DNA of 31,179 nucleotides from JAMLIN01 sp964509685 (GTDB lineage: Bacteria > Pseudomonadota > Gammaproteobacteria > Burkholderiales > Burkholderiaceae_E), in contig CAZDYQ010000039.1 of assembly GCA_964509685.1 (NCBI GenBank), positions 1 to 31,179 on the forward strand. The letters are read 5' to 3'. Every line of letters starts with the position of its first letter. The first letter of the stretch is position 1. The notes below the pieces were generated by a model, which was not told where the DNA came from, did no database searches, and saw only the letters and a program-made list of their open reading frames with translations. This document shows positions 15,770-22,739 of the stretch, piece after piece. A program made the translations under genes and the position numbers.

Positions 15770-17569
15770 ATGATTCGCCTGCGGTTTCGGCCGGCTCTGG
15801 TCGATGCCTTGAAATCCTACCGGCGTGAGGATCTGCTCGCCGACGTCTCCGCCGGGATTACGGTCGGCTTCGTCGCGCTGCCCCTTGCCATGGCCTTCGG
15901 TATCGCGAGCGGCGTCAAGCCGGAGCAAGGCCTCATCACCGCGATCGTCGGCGGCTTCCTGATCTCGCTCCTCGGCGGATCGCGAGTGCAAATCGGCGGC
16001 CCCGCGGGGGCTTTCGTCGCCCTGCTCTACTCGATCGCGGCCCGCTATGGCGTGGCGAACCTTCTAATCGCGACGATGATGGCGGGCGTCCTGCTCTTCG
16101 CGATGGGTGCCCTGCGCCTCGGGAACCTGATCCGGTTCATTCCCGTCGCCGTGGTGGTGGGCTTCACCAACGGCATTGCGGTGATCATCGCCCTGCAGCA
16201 GGTGCGCGACTTCCTCGGGCTGCAGATCGAGGACGTCCCGGCCAACTTCTTCTCGATGGTCAGCGCGTTCGCCGCCGCCATCCATACGGTGCACTGGCCC
16301 GCCATCGCCGTCGGCATCGTGTCGCTGGCGATCGTGGCCTGGTGGCCGAAATCGGTCGCGCCCGGTGACCCGGCATGGGTCCGCTGGCTCTCGAAGGCAC
16401 CCGGCACCATCGCCGCCCTCGTGCTCGGCATCGTCGCCGTCGGCGTCTTCGGCGTACCGGTCGAGACGATCGGCAGCCGCTTCGGCGGCATCCCCCAGGG
16501 GCTGCCGATGCCCGCCCTGCCGGCGTTCGAGTGGTCGGGCGTCCAGAACCTCGCCGGGCCGGCCATCTCCATTGCGCTGCTCTGCGCCATCGAGTCGCTG
16601 CTCTGCGCGCGCGTGGCCGACAAGCTGATCGGCCAGCGCCACGATTCGAACCAGGAACTCATGGGCCAGGGCGTGGCGAACTTCGTCGCACCCCTGTTCG
16701 GCGGCATCGCCGCGACCGGGACGATCGCCCGAACCGTCACCAACGTGCGCACCGGCGGCCGAACACCGCTCGCCGGCATCTTCCATGCCGCGACGCTGCT
16801 CCTGATCATGCTGGTCTTCGCCCCCTTCGCGGGCGACGTCCCGATGGCCACCCTGGCGGCGATCCTGCTGTACGTGGCCTACAACATGGGCGACTGGGCG
16901 GCCTTCCCGAGGCTGCGGCGGTTCTCCATGACCCACCGCGCCCTGATGCTCACCACGTTCGCGCTCACGGTCATCTTCGACCTGACCGTGGCGGTACAGG
17001 TGGGCCTCGTGCTGGCGAGCCTCTTCTTCATCTACCGGATCTCCGACCTCACCCGGATCGAGCGCATCGATCTCGGGCCGGAGTTCTCGCAGCCGGGCGC
17101 ACCGACGGTGCGGGCCTACCGCCTCTTCGGCTCGCTCTTCTTCGGCTCCGTGGGCAAGCTCGACGCCCTGCAGGCGCCGCGCGACCCCGCCCCCGGGGTG
17201 CTGATCCTGGAGATGCACCAGGTCATCAACCTGGACACCAGCGGGCTCGAGGCCCTGGAGGAACTGCGCCATTCCGTGCAGGCCGGCAAGGGCCGGATCC
17301 TGCTGGTCGCGCCGAATGCGCAGCCGCTCTCGCTGATGCAGCGAAGCGGCTTCCTCGACCATCTCGGGCCCGACAGCGTGTTCCAAAGCCTGTCCGATGC
17401 CCTCGAGGCCGTGCGACAGGCCGCTCGCGCCGAATCCGCCGAAGCGCCCGTGAACGACACGGCCGCCGCCACCGACGGCGGCGCCGGATCCGTTTCGCGC
17501 GATGCTCCCGGGGCGCCGGCTGCCGCCGATCCCGAAGTCACCCCGCCGGACCCACCTACTGCGCGTTGA
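15770..17569 (+). CDS. SulP family anion transporter with STAS domain
   Basis: 599-residue inner membrane transporter of the SulP/SLC26 family. Residues about 25-415 hold many hydrophobic helices with the family-typical LADVSAGITVGFVALPLAMAFGIASG and GGSRVQIGGPAGAF regions. Residues about 430-555 are a cytoplasmic STAS domain containing NLDTSGLEALEEL, equivalent to the regulatory serine motif. A disordered Ala/Pro/Asp tail follows. Known members carry sulfate, bicarbonate or dicarboxylates (for example DauA); the substrate cannot be read from sequence. AGGGG lies about 11 bases upstream, and TAGAAT (15734-15739), overlapping the metG stop, may be a separate -10 box. Its 3' end overlaps the convergent gene by 14 bases. 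Confidence 0.92.
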   Translation: MIRLRFRPALVDALKSYRREDLLADVSAGITVGFVALPLAMAFGIASGVKPEQGLITAIVGGFLISLLGGSRVQIGGPAGAFVALLYSIAARYGVANLLIATMMAGVLLFAMGALRLGNLIRFIPVAVVVGFTNGIAVIIALQQVRDFLGLQIEDVPANFFSMVSAFAAAIHTVHWPAIAVGIVSLAIVAWWPKSVAPGDPAWVRWLSKAPGTIAALVLGIVAVGVFGVPVETIGSRFGGIPQGLPMPALPAFEWSGVQNLAGPAISIALLCAIESLLCARVADKLIGQRHDSNQELMGQGVANFVAPLFGGIAATGTIARTVTNVRTGGRTPLAGIFHAATLLLIMLVFAPFAGDVPMATLAAILLYVAYNMGDWAAFPRLRRFSMTHRALMLTTFALTVIFDLTVAVQVGLVLASLFFIYRISDLTRIERIDLGPEFSQPGAPTVRAYRLFGSLFFGSVGKLDALQAPRDPAPGVLILEMHQVINLDTSGLEALEELRHSVQAGKGRILLVAPNAQPLSLMQRSGFLDHLGPDSVFQSLSDALEAVRQAARAESAEAPVNDTAAATDGGAGSVSRDAPGAPAAADPEVTPPDPPTAR

Positions 17570-18044
17570 TCGACTCCGGGTCCGGCGTCCGGCTCACGCC
17601 GGTCAGCCGGCCGCCTTCGTCGAAGTGCGCATTGAAGTGCTCGAGCCGGCCGCCATCCGCCCGGTACTTCCAGCTCAGCACCCGCTCGCGGCGCGCGGGA
17701 AAGTCGGCGGTGGCCAGCGGCCGGCCGAGTCGCCGACGGACTTCGTCGATCGTCTCGCCCGGCTCGAGCCCGGCGAAGCGCTCCTCGACGAGCACGTTGC
17801 GCATTCCCCGGTAGCGCCCGTCGGAACCGATCTCCACCATCCAGGTCTCGGTGCCGGCGGGACCGCGCGGGTACTCCAGGATCCGGGCGCCGGCCTCTCC
17901 TTCATGGACGGCCTCGGGCTCCCCGAGCAGCGAGCGGACGTCCGCCTCGCCCGACCGGCCCGGCCGCAGTGCCCCGCGAGCGAGCCCGGGCGAGGGTCGC
18001 AGGCCGAGCCTGGCGAGGCCCGCCGCGATCCAGCCGCCGATCAT
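17556..18044 (-). CDS. Hypothetical protein with two BamE/SmpA-like units
   Basis: 162 residues as called. Two similar segments (about 30-90 and 91-155) each start with a helix pattern like ADVRSLLGEP or IDEVRRRLGRP and continue into strands such as ETWMVEIGSDGRYRG and HFNAHFDEGGRLTGV. This resembles tandem SmpA/OmlA (BamE-like) folds. BamE-like proteins are normally outer membrane lipoproteins, but no lipobox cysteine or clear signal peptide is visible here. The start is uncertain: ATG 18044 is used; the frame stays open to a GTG at 18119 inside the inverted repeat. The function is not established. It diverges from DUF3460 and overlaps the SulP gene tail to tail. Confidence 0.6.
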   Translation of the reverse strand: MIGGWIAAGLARLGLRPSPGLARGALRPGRSGEADVRSLLGEPEAVHEGEAGARILEYPRGPAGTETWMVEIGSDGRYRGMRNVLVEERFAGLEPGETIDEVRRRLGRPLATADFPARRERVLSWKYRADGGRLEHFNAHFDEGGRLTGVSRTPDPESINAQ

Positions 18045-18085
18045 GCCCGTCGCCCCACGGCCCCCGTGCCCCGGCGCAGGAGCGA

Positions 18086-18118
18086 TGTTCCCGCGTTTGG
18101 ATAGAATACGCGGGAACA
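18086..18118. promoter_or_regulatory. Perfect 11-bp inverted repeat bracketing a -10 box (putative operator)
   Basis: TGTTCCCGCGT (18086-18096) and ACGCGGGAACA (18108-18118) are perfect inverted copies separated by 11 bases, with centres 22 bp apart (about two helical turns). The spacer contains TAGAAT (18102-18107), a good plus-strand -10 box for the DUF3460-scpA-murB genes. The site lies in the divergent gap with the BamE-like gene. The layout suggests a repressor operator. The cognate regulator is unknown. Confidence 0.55.
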
Positions 18119-18131
18119 CTCACGGGGCATC

Positions 18132-18323
18132 ATGTACGAATCCGACATCACCAAGTTCCTGCGCGAACTCAAGAAGGAACGCCCGCACCTCGAAGCCGAG
18201 CAGCAGCGCGGCCGGGCCATCTGGTGGGACCGCCCCCAGAGCCTCGAGACCCTGCGACGCGACCGCGAATCGCGGCTGCCGCAGCCGGCCTACGTCTTCT
18301 ACCAGATCACGCCCGAGCGGTGA
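18132..18323 (+). CDS. DUF3460 family protein
   Basis: 63-residue soluble protein beginning MYESDITKFLRELKKERPHLE and containing the family-typical QRGRAIWWDR core and a C-terminal PAYVFYQ. DUF3460 is a short family known mainly from Betaproteobacteria and has no assigned function. GGGG lies just upstream of the start. Its stop TGA overlaps a possible GTG start of scpA, and it commonly precedes scpA, so the two are likely translated together. A -10 box inside an inverted repeat lies about 25 bases upstream. Confidence 0.88.
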   Translation: MYESDITKFLRELKKERPHLEAEQQRGRAIWWDRPQSLETLRRDRESRLPQPAYVFYQITPER

Positions 18324-18343
18324 ACAGCGCCGAGCGAGCCGAG

Positions 18344-19195
18344 ATGGCCGACGAGCCGGCCGAGGCGCAGCCGGCCGAGACGCCGCCCGCCCCCATGCCC
18401 GGCGAACAGCTCGAGTTGAAGGTCTTCGCCCGGCTCTACGGCGAACCGGTGGTCCAGCTGCCGCAGGACCTCTACATCCCGCCCGACGCGCTGGAGGTCT
18501 TTCTCGATTCCTTCGAGGGGCCGCTCGACCTGCTGCTCTATCTCATCCGCAAGCAGAACTTCAACGTCCTCGACATTCCCATGGCCGAGGTCACCCGGCA
18601 GTACCTCGGGTACATCGAGGAGGTTCGCCAGCGCAATCTCGAGCTGGCGGCCGAGTACCTCCTGATGGCCGCCCTGCTGATCGACATCAAGTCGCGCATG
18701 CTGCTGCCGGTGCGCAAGGCCGATACCGACGAGGAGCCCGAGGATCCGCGCGCCGAGCTGGCCCGGCGCCTGCTCGAATACGAGCGGATCAAGTACGGCG
18801 CCCAGATGCTCGACGCCATGCCGGTCGTCGGGCGGGACTTCCTCGCCGCTCAGGCGCACATCGAGCGCGAGATCGAGGCACGGCTGCCCAACGTCGATCC
18901 CGACGACCTCCGGGCCGCCTGGGCCGACATCCTCAAGCGCGCCCGACTGGTCCAGCATCACCGGATCACCCGCGAGCAGCTGTCCGTGCGCGAGCACATG
19001 ACCATCGTGCTGCGCCGGCTCCAGGACCGGCGCTTCGCCGAGTTCCACGAGCTGTTCGACGTCGAGCGCGGCGTGCCGGTGCTCATCGTCACCTTCATCG
19101 CCCTGCTGGAGCTCGCGCGCGAGTCGCTGGTCGAGATCACCCAGGCCGAATCCTTCGCGCCGATCTACGTGCGGCTCGCCTACCAGCCGAGCTAG
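18344..19195 (+). CDS. scpA: Segregation and condensation protein A
   Basis: Kleisin subunit of the SMC-ScpAB condensin complex, which compacts and segregates the chromosome. 283 residues from ATG 18344. The N-terminal kleisin region shows FEGPLDLLLYLIRKQNFNVLDIPM, and the C-terminal winged helix ends IVTFIALLELARESLVEI. An alternative GTG at 18320 overlaps the DUF3460 stop (GTGA) and would give 291 residues with translational coupling; neither start has a strong ribosome site. No scpB is in the window. murB follows after about 34 bases. Confidence 0.93.
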   Translation: MADEPAEAQPAETPPAPMPGEQLELKVFARLYGEPVVQLPQDLYIPPDALEVFLDSFEGPLDLLLYLIRKQNFNVLDIPMAEVTRQYLGYIEEVRQRNLELAAEYLLMAALLIDIKSRMLLPVRKADTDEEPEDPRAELARRLLEYERIKYGAQMLDAMPVVGRDFLAAQAHIEREIEARLPNVDPDDLRAAWADILKRARLVQHHRITREQLSVREHMTIVLRRLQDRRFAEFHELFDVERGVPVLIVTFIALLELARESLVEITQAESFAPIYVRLAYQPS

Positions 19196-19229
19196 GGTCG
19201 CGGCCGATCCGCCGCATCGGAGCAAGGCA

Positions 19230-20258
19230 CTGCAAGCGACCATCGAATCCGACGTCCAGCTGGCCGCGCTGAACAGCTTCGGCGTACCGGCCGTCGCCGG
19301 GCAACTGGCCACGCTGCGCGATGCGCGCGAGATCCCGTCCGTGCTGGAGTGGCTCCGTGCGAGCGGCCCGGCGCAAGTGCTCGGTGCGGGCTGCAACACC
19401 CTGATCGCCACCGCGCGCCTTCCCCGGGTGCTGCGCGTCGCGCTGCGTGGCCGGCGCATCGTGGCGGATGACGGCGCGCGGGTGGTGATCGAGGCAGCGG
19501 CCGGGGAGGACTGGCCCGCCCTGGTCGAATGGGCCCTGGCGGAAGGACTCTGCGGCCTGGAGAACCTGTCGCTCATCCCGGGCAGCGTCGGCGCCGCCCC
19601 GATCCAGAACATCGGCGCCTACGGCGTCGAGCTCGCCGAGCGCTTCGATTCGCTCGATGCCGTCGATCTCGACACGGGGGAGCGACGACGCTTCTCGCGC
19701 GCGGATTGTCGCTTCGCCTATCGCGACAGCGTGTTCAAGGCGCCCGGCAGTCGTCGCTGGCTGATCCTGTCGGTGCGACTGGTCGTTTCGCGCGAGCTGG
19801 AGCCCCGCCTGGATTACGGCGACCTCCGCAAGACGCTCGCCGGCGCCCCCGTGAGCGCGCGCTCGATCGCCGATGCGGTCATCGCGCTGCGACGGGCGCG
19901 GCTGCCCGATCCCGCCGTCCTGGGCAATGCCGGGAGCTTCTTCAAGAATCCCGTCGTCGATTCGGCGACCGTCGAGCGCCTGCGACGCGTCCATCCCGAC
20001 CTGCCCGCCTGGCCCGCCGGGCCCGGGCTCGCGAAGTTGCCGGCCGCCTGGCTCATCGAGCGCGACGGCTGGAAGGGCTACCGGGATCAGGATGCCGGCG
20101 TCCATGACCGCCATGCGCTGGTCCTGGTCAATCACGGCACGGCAACCGGCGCGGAGCTGCTCGCACTCGCCCGCCGCATCCGCGACTCCGTGCAGGCGCG
20201 ATTCGGCGTCCGCCTGGAACCCGAGCCGGTCGTCCTCCGGGGCGCCGACATCGAATAG
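19230..20258 (+). CDS. murB: UDP-N-acetylenolpyruvoylglucosamine reductase, probable CTG start
   Basis: Reduces UDP-GlcNAc-enolpyruvate to UDP-MurNAc in peptidoglycan synthesis; cytoplasmic flavoprotein. Visible motifs are LGAGCNTLIA (FAD site), IPGSVGAAPIQNIGAYG, GNAGSFFKNP with the catalytic Ser, and EPEPVVLRG near the C-terminus. It is a type I MurB. The conserved N-terminal segment LAALNSFGVPA (from about 19260) is encoded, but no ATG, GTG or TTG lies in frame between 19023 and 19341. The GTG at 19341 would cut off that segment. CTG 19230 has GGAG seven bases upstream and gives 342 residues, the length of E. coli MurB. The start is an inference; the identity is not. Confidence 0.85.
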   Translation: MQATIESDVQLAALNSFGVPAVAGQLATLRDAREIPSVLEWLRASGPAQVLGAGCNTLIATARLPRVLRVALRGRRIVADDGARVVIEAAAGEDWPALVEWALAEGLCGLENLSLIPGSVGAAPIQNIGAYGVELAERFDSLDAVDLDTGERRRFSRADCRFAYRDSVFKAPGSRRWLILSVRLVVSRELEPRLDYGDLRKTLAGAPVSARSIADAVIALRRARLPDPAVLGNAGSFFKNPVVDSATVERLRRVHPDLPAWPAGPGLAKLPAAWLIERDGWKGYRDQDAGVHDRHALVLVNHGTATGAELLALARRIRDSVQARFGVRLEPEPVVLRGADIE

Positions 20259-20276
20259 GCGCGGCGAGGGGACGAT

Positions 20277-21044
20277 TCAGCGGCGGCGGAACACCCAGCG
20301 TGTTTCGTCCGAGGCGGCCGGATCGAACGCATAGCCGTCCCGGTCGAAGGCCTTGAGGCCCTCCGCGTCGCCGAGGCGATGGTCGATCGCGAATCGGGCC
20401 ATGGCGCCCCGCGCCCGCTTCGCATCGAACGAGATCACCTTCCAGCGCCCGCCATGCCACTGCTCGAACACCGGCTGCACGATCGGCGCGCGCCACGTCG
20501 ACCGATCGACGCTGCGGAAGTACTCCTGGGAGGCGAGATTGACGAGCACGCCGGCGCCGGCATCCTTCATCGCGCGACGCAGGGCGTGCGCGATACGCGT
20601 GCCCCAGAAGCTGTACAGATCCGGCCCCCGTTCGGTGGGCAGGCGCGTCCCCATCTCCAGCCGATAGGGCTGCATGAGGTCCAGCGGCCGCAGGACGCCG
20701 TACAGGCCCGATAGAATCCGCAGGTGGCCCTGCGCCCATTCGAGCCCGTCCCCATCGAGCGTGTCCGCGCGCAGGCCGTCATAGACATCGCCGGCAAACG
20801 CGAAGATCGCCGGCCTCGCGTTGGCGGTGGTGAACGGGGTCCTCCACTGCTCGTAGCGGGCGGCGTTGAGGCTGGCCAGGCTGTCGCTGATGCCCATCAG
20901 GGCGGCGAGTTCCGGCGGCGAGCAAGCGCGAAGCCGCGCGACCAGCCGCCGGGACTCGGCGAGCATCGATGGGCGGGTGTGGGTGTGGTATTCGACGGGA
21001 CGCTCGAAATCCAGCCGCTTGGCCGGGGAAAGGACGATCAGCAT
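20277..21044 (-). CDS. yaaA: Peroxide stress protein YaaA (DUF328)
   Basis: 255 residues, a full-length YaaA family protein beginning MLIVLSPAKRLDFE and containing FAGDVYDGL, RILSGLYGVLRPLDLMQPYRLEMGT and VNLASQEYF. In E. coli YaaA lowers intracellular free iron and protects DNA under peroxide stress. The start at 21044 is set by the family N-terminus; the frame stays open further upstream but antisense to the neighbour. No clear ribosome site is seen. It diverges from the PIN gene with a gap of only 39 bases and converges with murB (18-base gap). Confidence 0.93.
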   Translation of the reverse strand: MLIVLSPAKRLDFERPVEYHTHTRPSMLAESRRLVARLRACSPPELAALMGISDSLASLNAARYEQWRTPFTTANARPAIFAFAGDVYDGLRADTLDGDGLEWAQGHLRILSGLYGVLRPLDLMQPYRLEMGTRLPTERGPDLYSFWGTRIAHALRRAMKDAGAGVLVNLASQEYFRSVDRSTWRAPIVQPVFEQWHGGRWKVISFDAKRARGAMARFAIDHRLGDAEGLKAFDRDGYAFDPAASDETRWVFRRR

Positions 21045-21083
21045 CTCGAACGGGAGGGCATCGGGCAAAGCCGCGATGATGGC

Positions 21084-21584
21084 ATGGAAGCGATCCTCGA
21101 CACCAATGTCTGGCTCGCCTGGCTCGTCTACGACGACCCGGCGACTCGCTCCCTCGGCGAAGCCGTCGAGGCCGGGCGCCTCGTCCTGCCGGTGGTCCCG
21201 CGCATTCGGGACGAGTTCGAGCGCGTGCTCGCCTATCCCCGACTGAGGCTCGAGGAGACGCGACGGGCGAGCGCGCTGCGCCGATTCGATCGCCACGGCC
21301 GAATGGCCGGGCCGGCTCCCGCCGCGACCCTCGCCTGCCGCGATCCGGACGACCAGGTCTTCCTCGACCTGGCGTTGCACCGGCGCGTGGGCTGGCTGCT
21401 GAGCCGCGACCGGCAGCTCCTCGTCCTGCAGCGGCGCGCGCTGGCCAGGGGCCTGCGCATCATGCGCCCCGAGGACGAGCCGTGGCAGGCGGCGCTGCGC
21501 CAGGCGGCGCCCGCGGCCGAGCCCGATCCTATAATCGGCCCTCCCCCGGCGCCACCCGGCGCCCACTGGCGGTCATCCACATGA
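21084..21584 (+). CDS. PIN-domain ribonuclease-like protein, solitary (COG1569-type)
   Basis: 166 residues. The PIN fold shows MEAILDTNVWLAW (Asp6), an acidic residue near RDEFERVL (43-50), CRDPDDQVFLDLAL (Asp87-Asp90) and LLSRDRQLL (Asp109): the acidic metal-binding set of RNases often annotated as VapC-like toxins. The last 30 residues are Pro/Ala-rich. No antitoxin gene lies beside it: upstream is divergent yaaA, downstream is an aminotransferase whose ATG overlaps this stop (ATGA at 21581-21584). It may therefore be a stand-alone RNase rather than a toxin. The start at 21084 lacks a strong ribosome site. Confidence 0.82.
   Translation: MEAILDTNVWLAWLVYDDPATRSLGEAVEAGRLVLPVVPRIRDEFERVLAYPRLRLEETRRASALRRFDRHGRMAGPAPAATLACRDPDDQVFLDLALHRRVGWLLSRDRQLLVLQRRALARGLRIMRPEDEPWQAALRQAAPAAEPDPIIGPPPAPPGAHWRSST
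21530..21535 (+). promoter_or_regulatory. Consensus -10 box upstream of the aminotransferase
   Basis: A perfect TATAAT lies within the last codons of the PIN gene, 45 bases before the aminotransferase ATG. In this GC-rich DNA an exact match is unusual. The -35 region at 17 bases spacing is poor. It may give the aminotransferase its own transcript in addition to the PIN co-transcript. Confidence 0.45.
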
Positions 21585-22732
21585 ACATCGAAAGCAAGCT
21601 GCCCTCCGTCGGGACGACCATCTTCACCGTGATGTCGGCGCTCGCCGAGAAACACTCCGCGATCAACCTCGGCCAGGGCTTCCCCGACTTCGACTGCGAC
21701 CGCAGGCTCGTGGATGCCGTGACCGAGGCGATGGCCGCGGGGAAGAACCAGTATCCGCCCATGGCGGGCGTACCCGCGCTGCGCGAGGCGATCGCCCGCA
21801 AGATCGATCGAATCCACGGCGTGACCTACGATCCCGCGACCGAGGTCACGGTCACCGCCGGCGCCACCCAGGCCCTGCTCACCGCCCTGCTGGCGGTGGT
21901 CAGGACGGGCGACGAGGTGATCGTGATCGAGCCGGTCTACGACAGCTACCGGCCCGGCATCGAGCTCTCGGGTGGGCGCGCGGTCGCCGTCCCGATGACC
22001 GCGGATTACCGGATCGACTGGGAGCGGATCGCCGCGTCGATCGGCCCCGCCACCCGCGCGATCATGGTCAACTCGCCGCACAACCCGACCGGCACGGTCA
22101 TGGACGTGGACGACGTCGAGCAACTCGCCGCCCTCGCGGAGCGCCACGACCTCCTCGTCATCTCGGACGAGGTCTACGAGCACATGGTGTTCGACGGCGG
22201 CGTGCATCGCTCGCTCAGCGCCCACCCGGCGCTGCGCGAACGCAGCTTCGTCGTCTCGTCGTTCGGCAAGACGTTCCACGTCACCGGCTGGAAGGTGGGC
22301 TACTGCGTCGCGCCCGCCCCGCTGATGTCGGAATTCCGGAAGGTGCACCAGTTCAACGTCTTCACGGTGAACACGCCGATGCAGGCGGGACTGGCGGCCT
22401 ACCTCGAGGACCCGGCACCCTACCTCGGCCTCGCCGACTTCTACCAGGCGCGGCGCGACCGCTTCCTCGCGGGCCTCGAGTCGACCGCCCTGCGGCCCCG
22501 CCGATGCGAGGGAACCTACTTCGTCGTGTGCGACTACTCGGCGATCAGTGACCGGGGCGACAGCGACTTCTGCCGCTGGCTGACCGAGACCATCGGCGTC
22601 GCGGCGGTTCCCATGTCGGCCTTTCGCAGCGACGGCCTCGACGAGCGCCGGATCCGGTTCTGCTTCGCGAAGCGCGAGGAGACCCTCGACGAGGCCGTGG
22701 CGAGGCTGGCGCGCCTGGGCGAGGCCCGCTGA
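21581..22732 (+). CDS. PLP-dependent aminotransferase, methionine aminotransferase (YbdL) type
   Basis: 383-residue class I/II (fold type I) aminotransferase. Visible features are INLGQGFPDF, TVTAGATQALLTAL, NSPHNPTGTVMD, ISDEVYEHMVFDG and the PLP lysine Lys230 in SSFGKTFHVTGWKVGY, with RIRFCFAKREETL near the end. The sequence is closest by eye to YbdL/kynurenine-glutamine transaminase-like enzymes that act on methionine and aromatic amino acids; the exact substrate is inferred. The start MNIESKLPSVG overlaps the PIN stop by four bases. It converges with the EAL gene, with seven bases between stops. Confidence 0.92.
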   Translation: MNIESKLPSVGTTIFTVMSALAEKHSAINLGQGFPDFDCDRRLVDAVTEAMAAGKNQYPPMAGVPALREAIARKIDRIHGVTYDPATEVTVTAGATQALLTALLAVVRTGDEVIVIEPVYDSYRPGIELSGGRAVAVPMTADYRIDWERIAASIGPATRAIMVNSPHNPTGTVMDVDDVEQLAALAERHDLLVISDEVYEHMVFDGGVHRSLSAHPALRERSFVVSSFGKTFHVTGWKVGYCVAPAPLMSEFRKVHQFNVFTVNTPMQAGLAAYLEDPAPYLGLADFYQARRDRFLAGLESTALRPRRCEGTYFVVCDYSAISDRGDSDFCRWLTETIGVAAVPMSAFRSDGLDERRIRFCFAKREETLDEAVARLARLGEAR

Positions 22733-22739
22733 CGCGGGC
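22724..22739. terminator. Possible bidirectional hairpin over the convergent stops
   Basis: GCCCGC (22724-22729) and GCGGGC (22734-22739) form a 6-bp stem with loop TGAC that spans the aminotransferase stop and abuts the EAL-gene stop. No T run follows on either strand, so termination is uncertain. Confidence 0.3.

Noticed and set aside
13502..15991. An 829-codon minus-strand open frame opposite metG
   Set aside because: metG on the plus strand has every expected motif; the antisense product is compositionally biased and has no family features.
21084..21584. Type II toxin-antitoxin module
   Set aside because: Only the PIN component is present. The adjacent genes are yaaA and an aminotransferase, and I found no small antitoxin frame with a ribosome site next to it.
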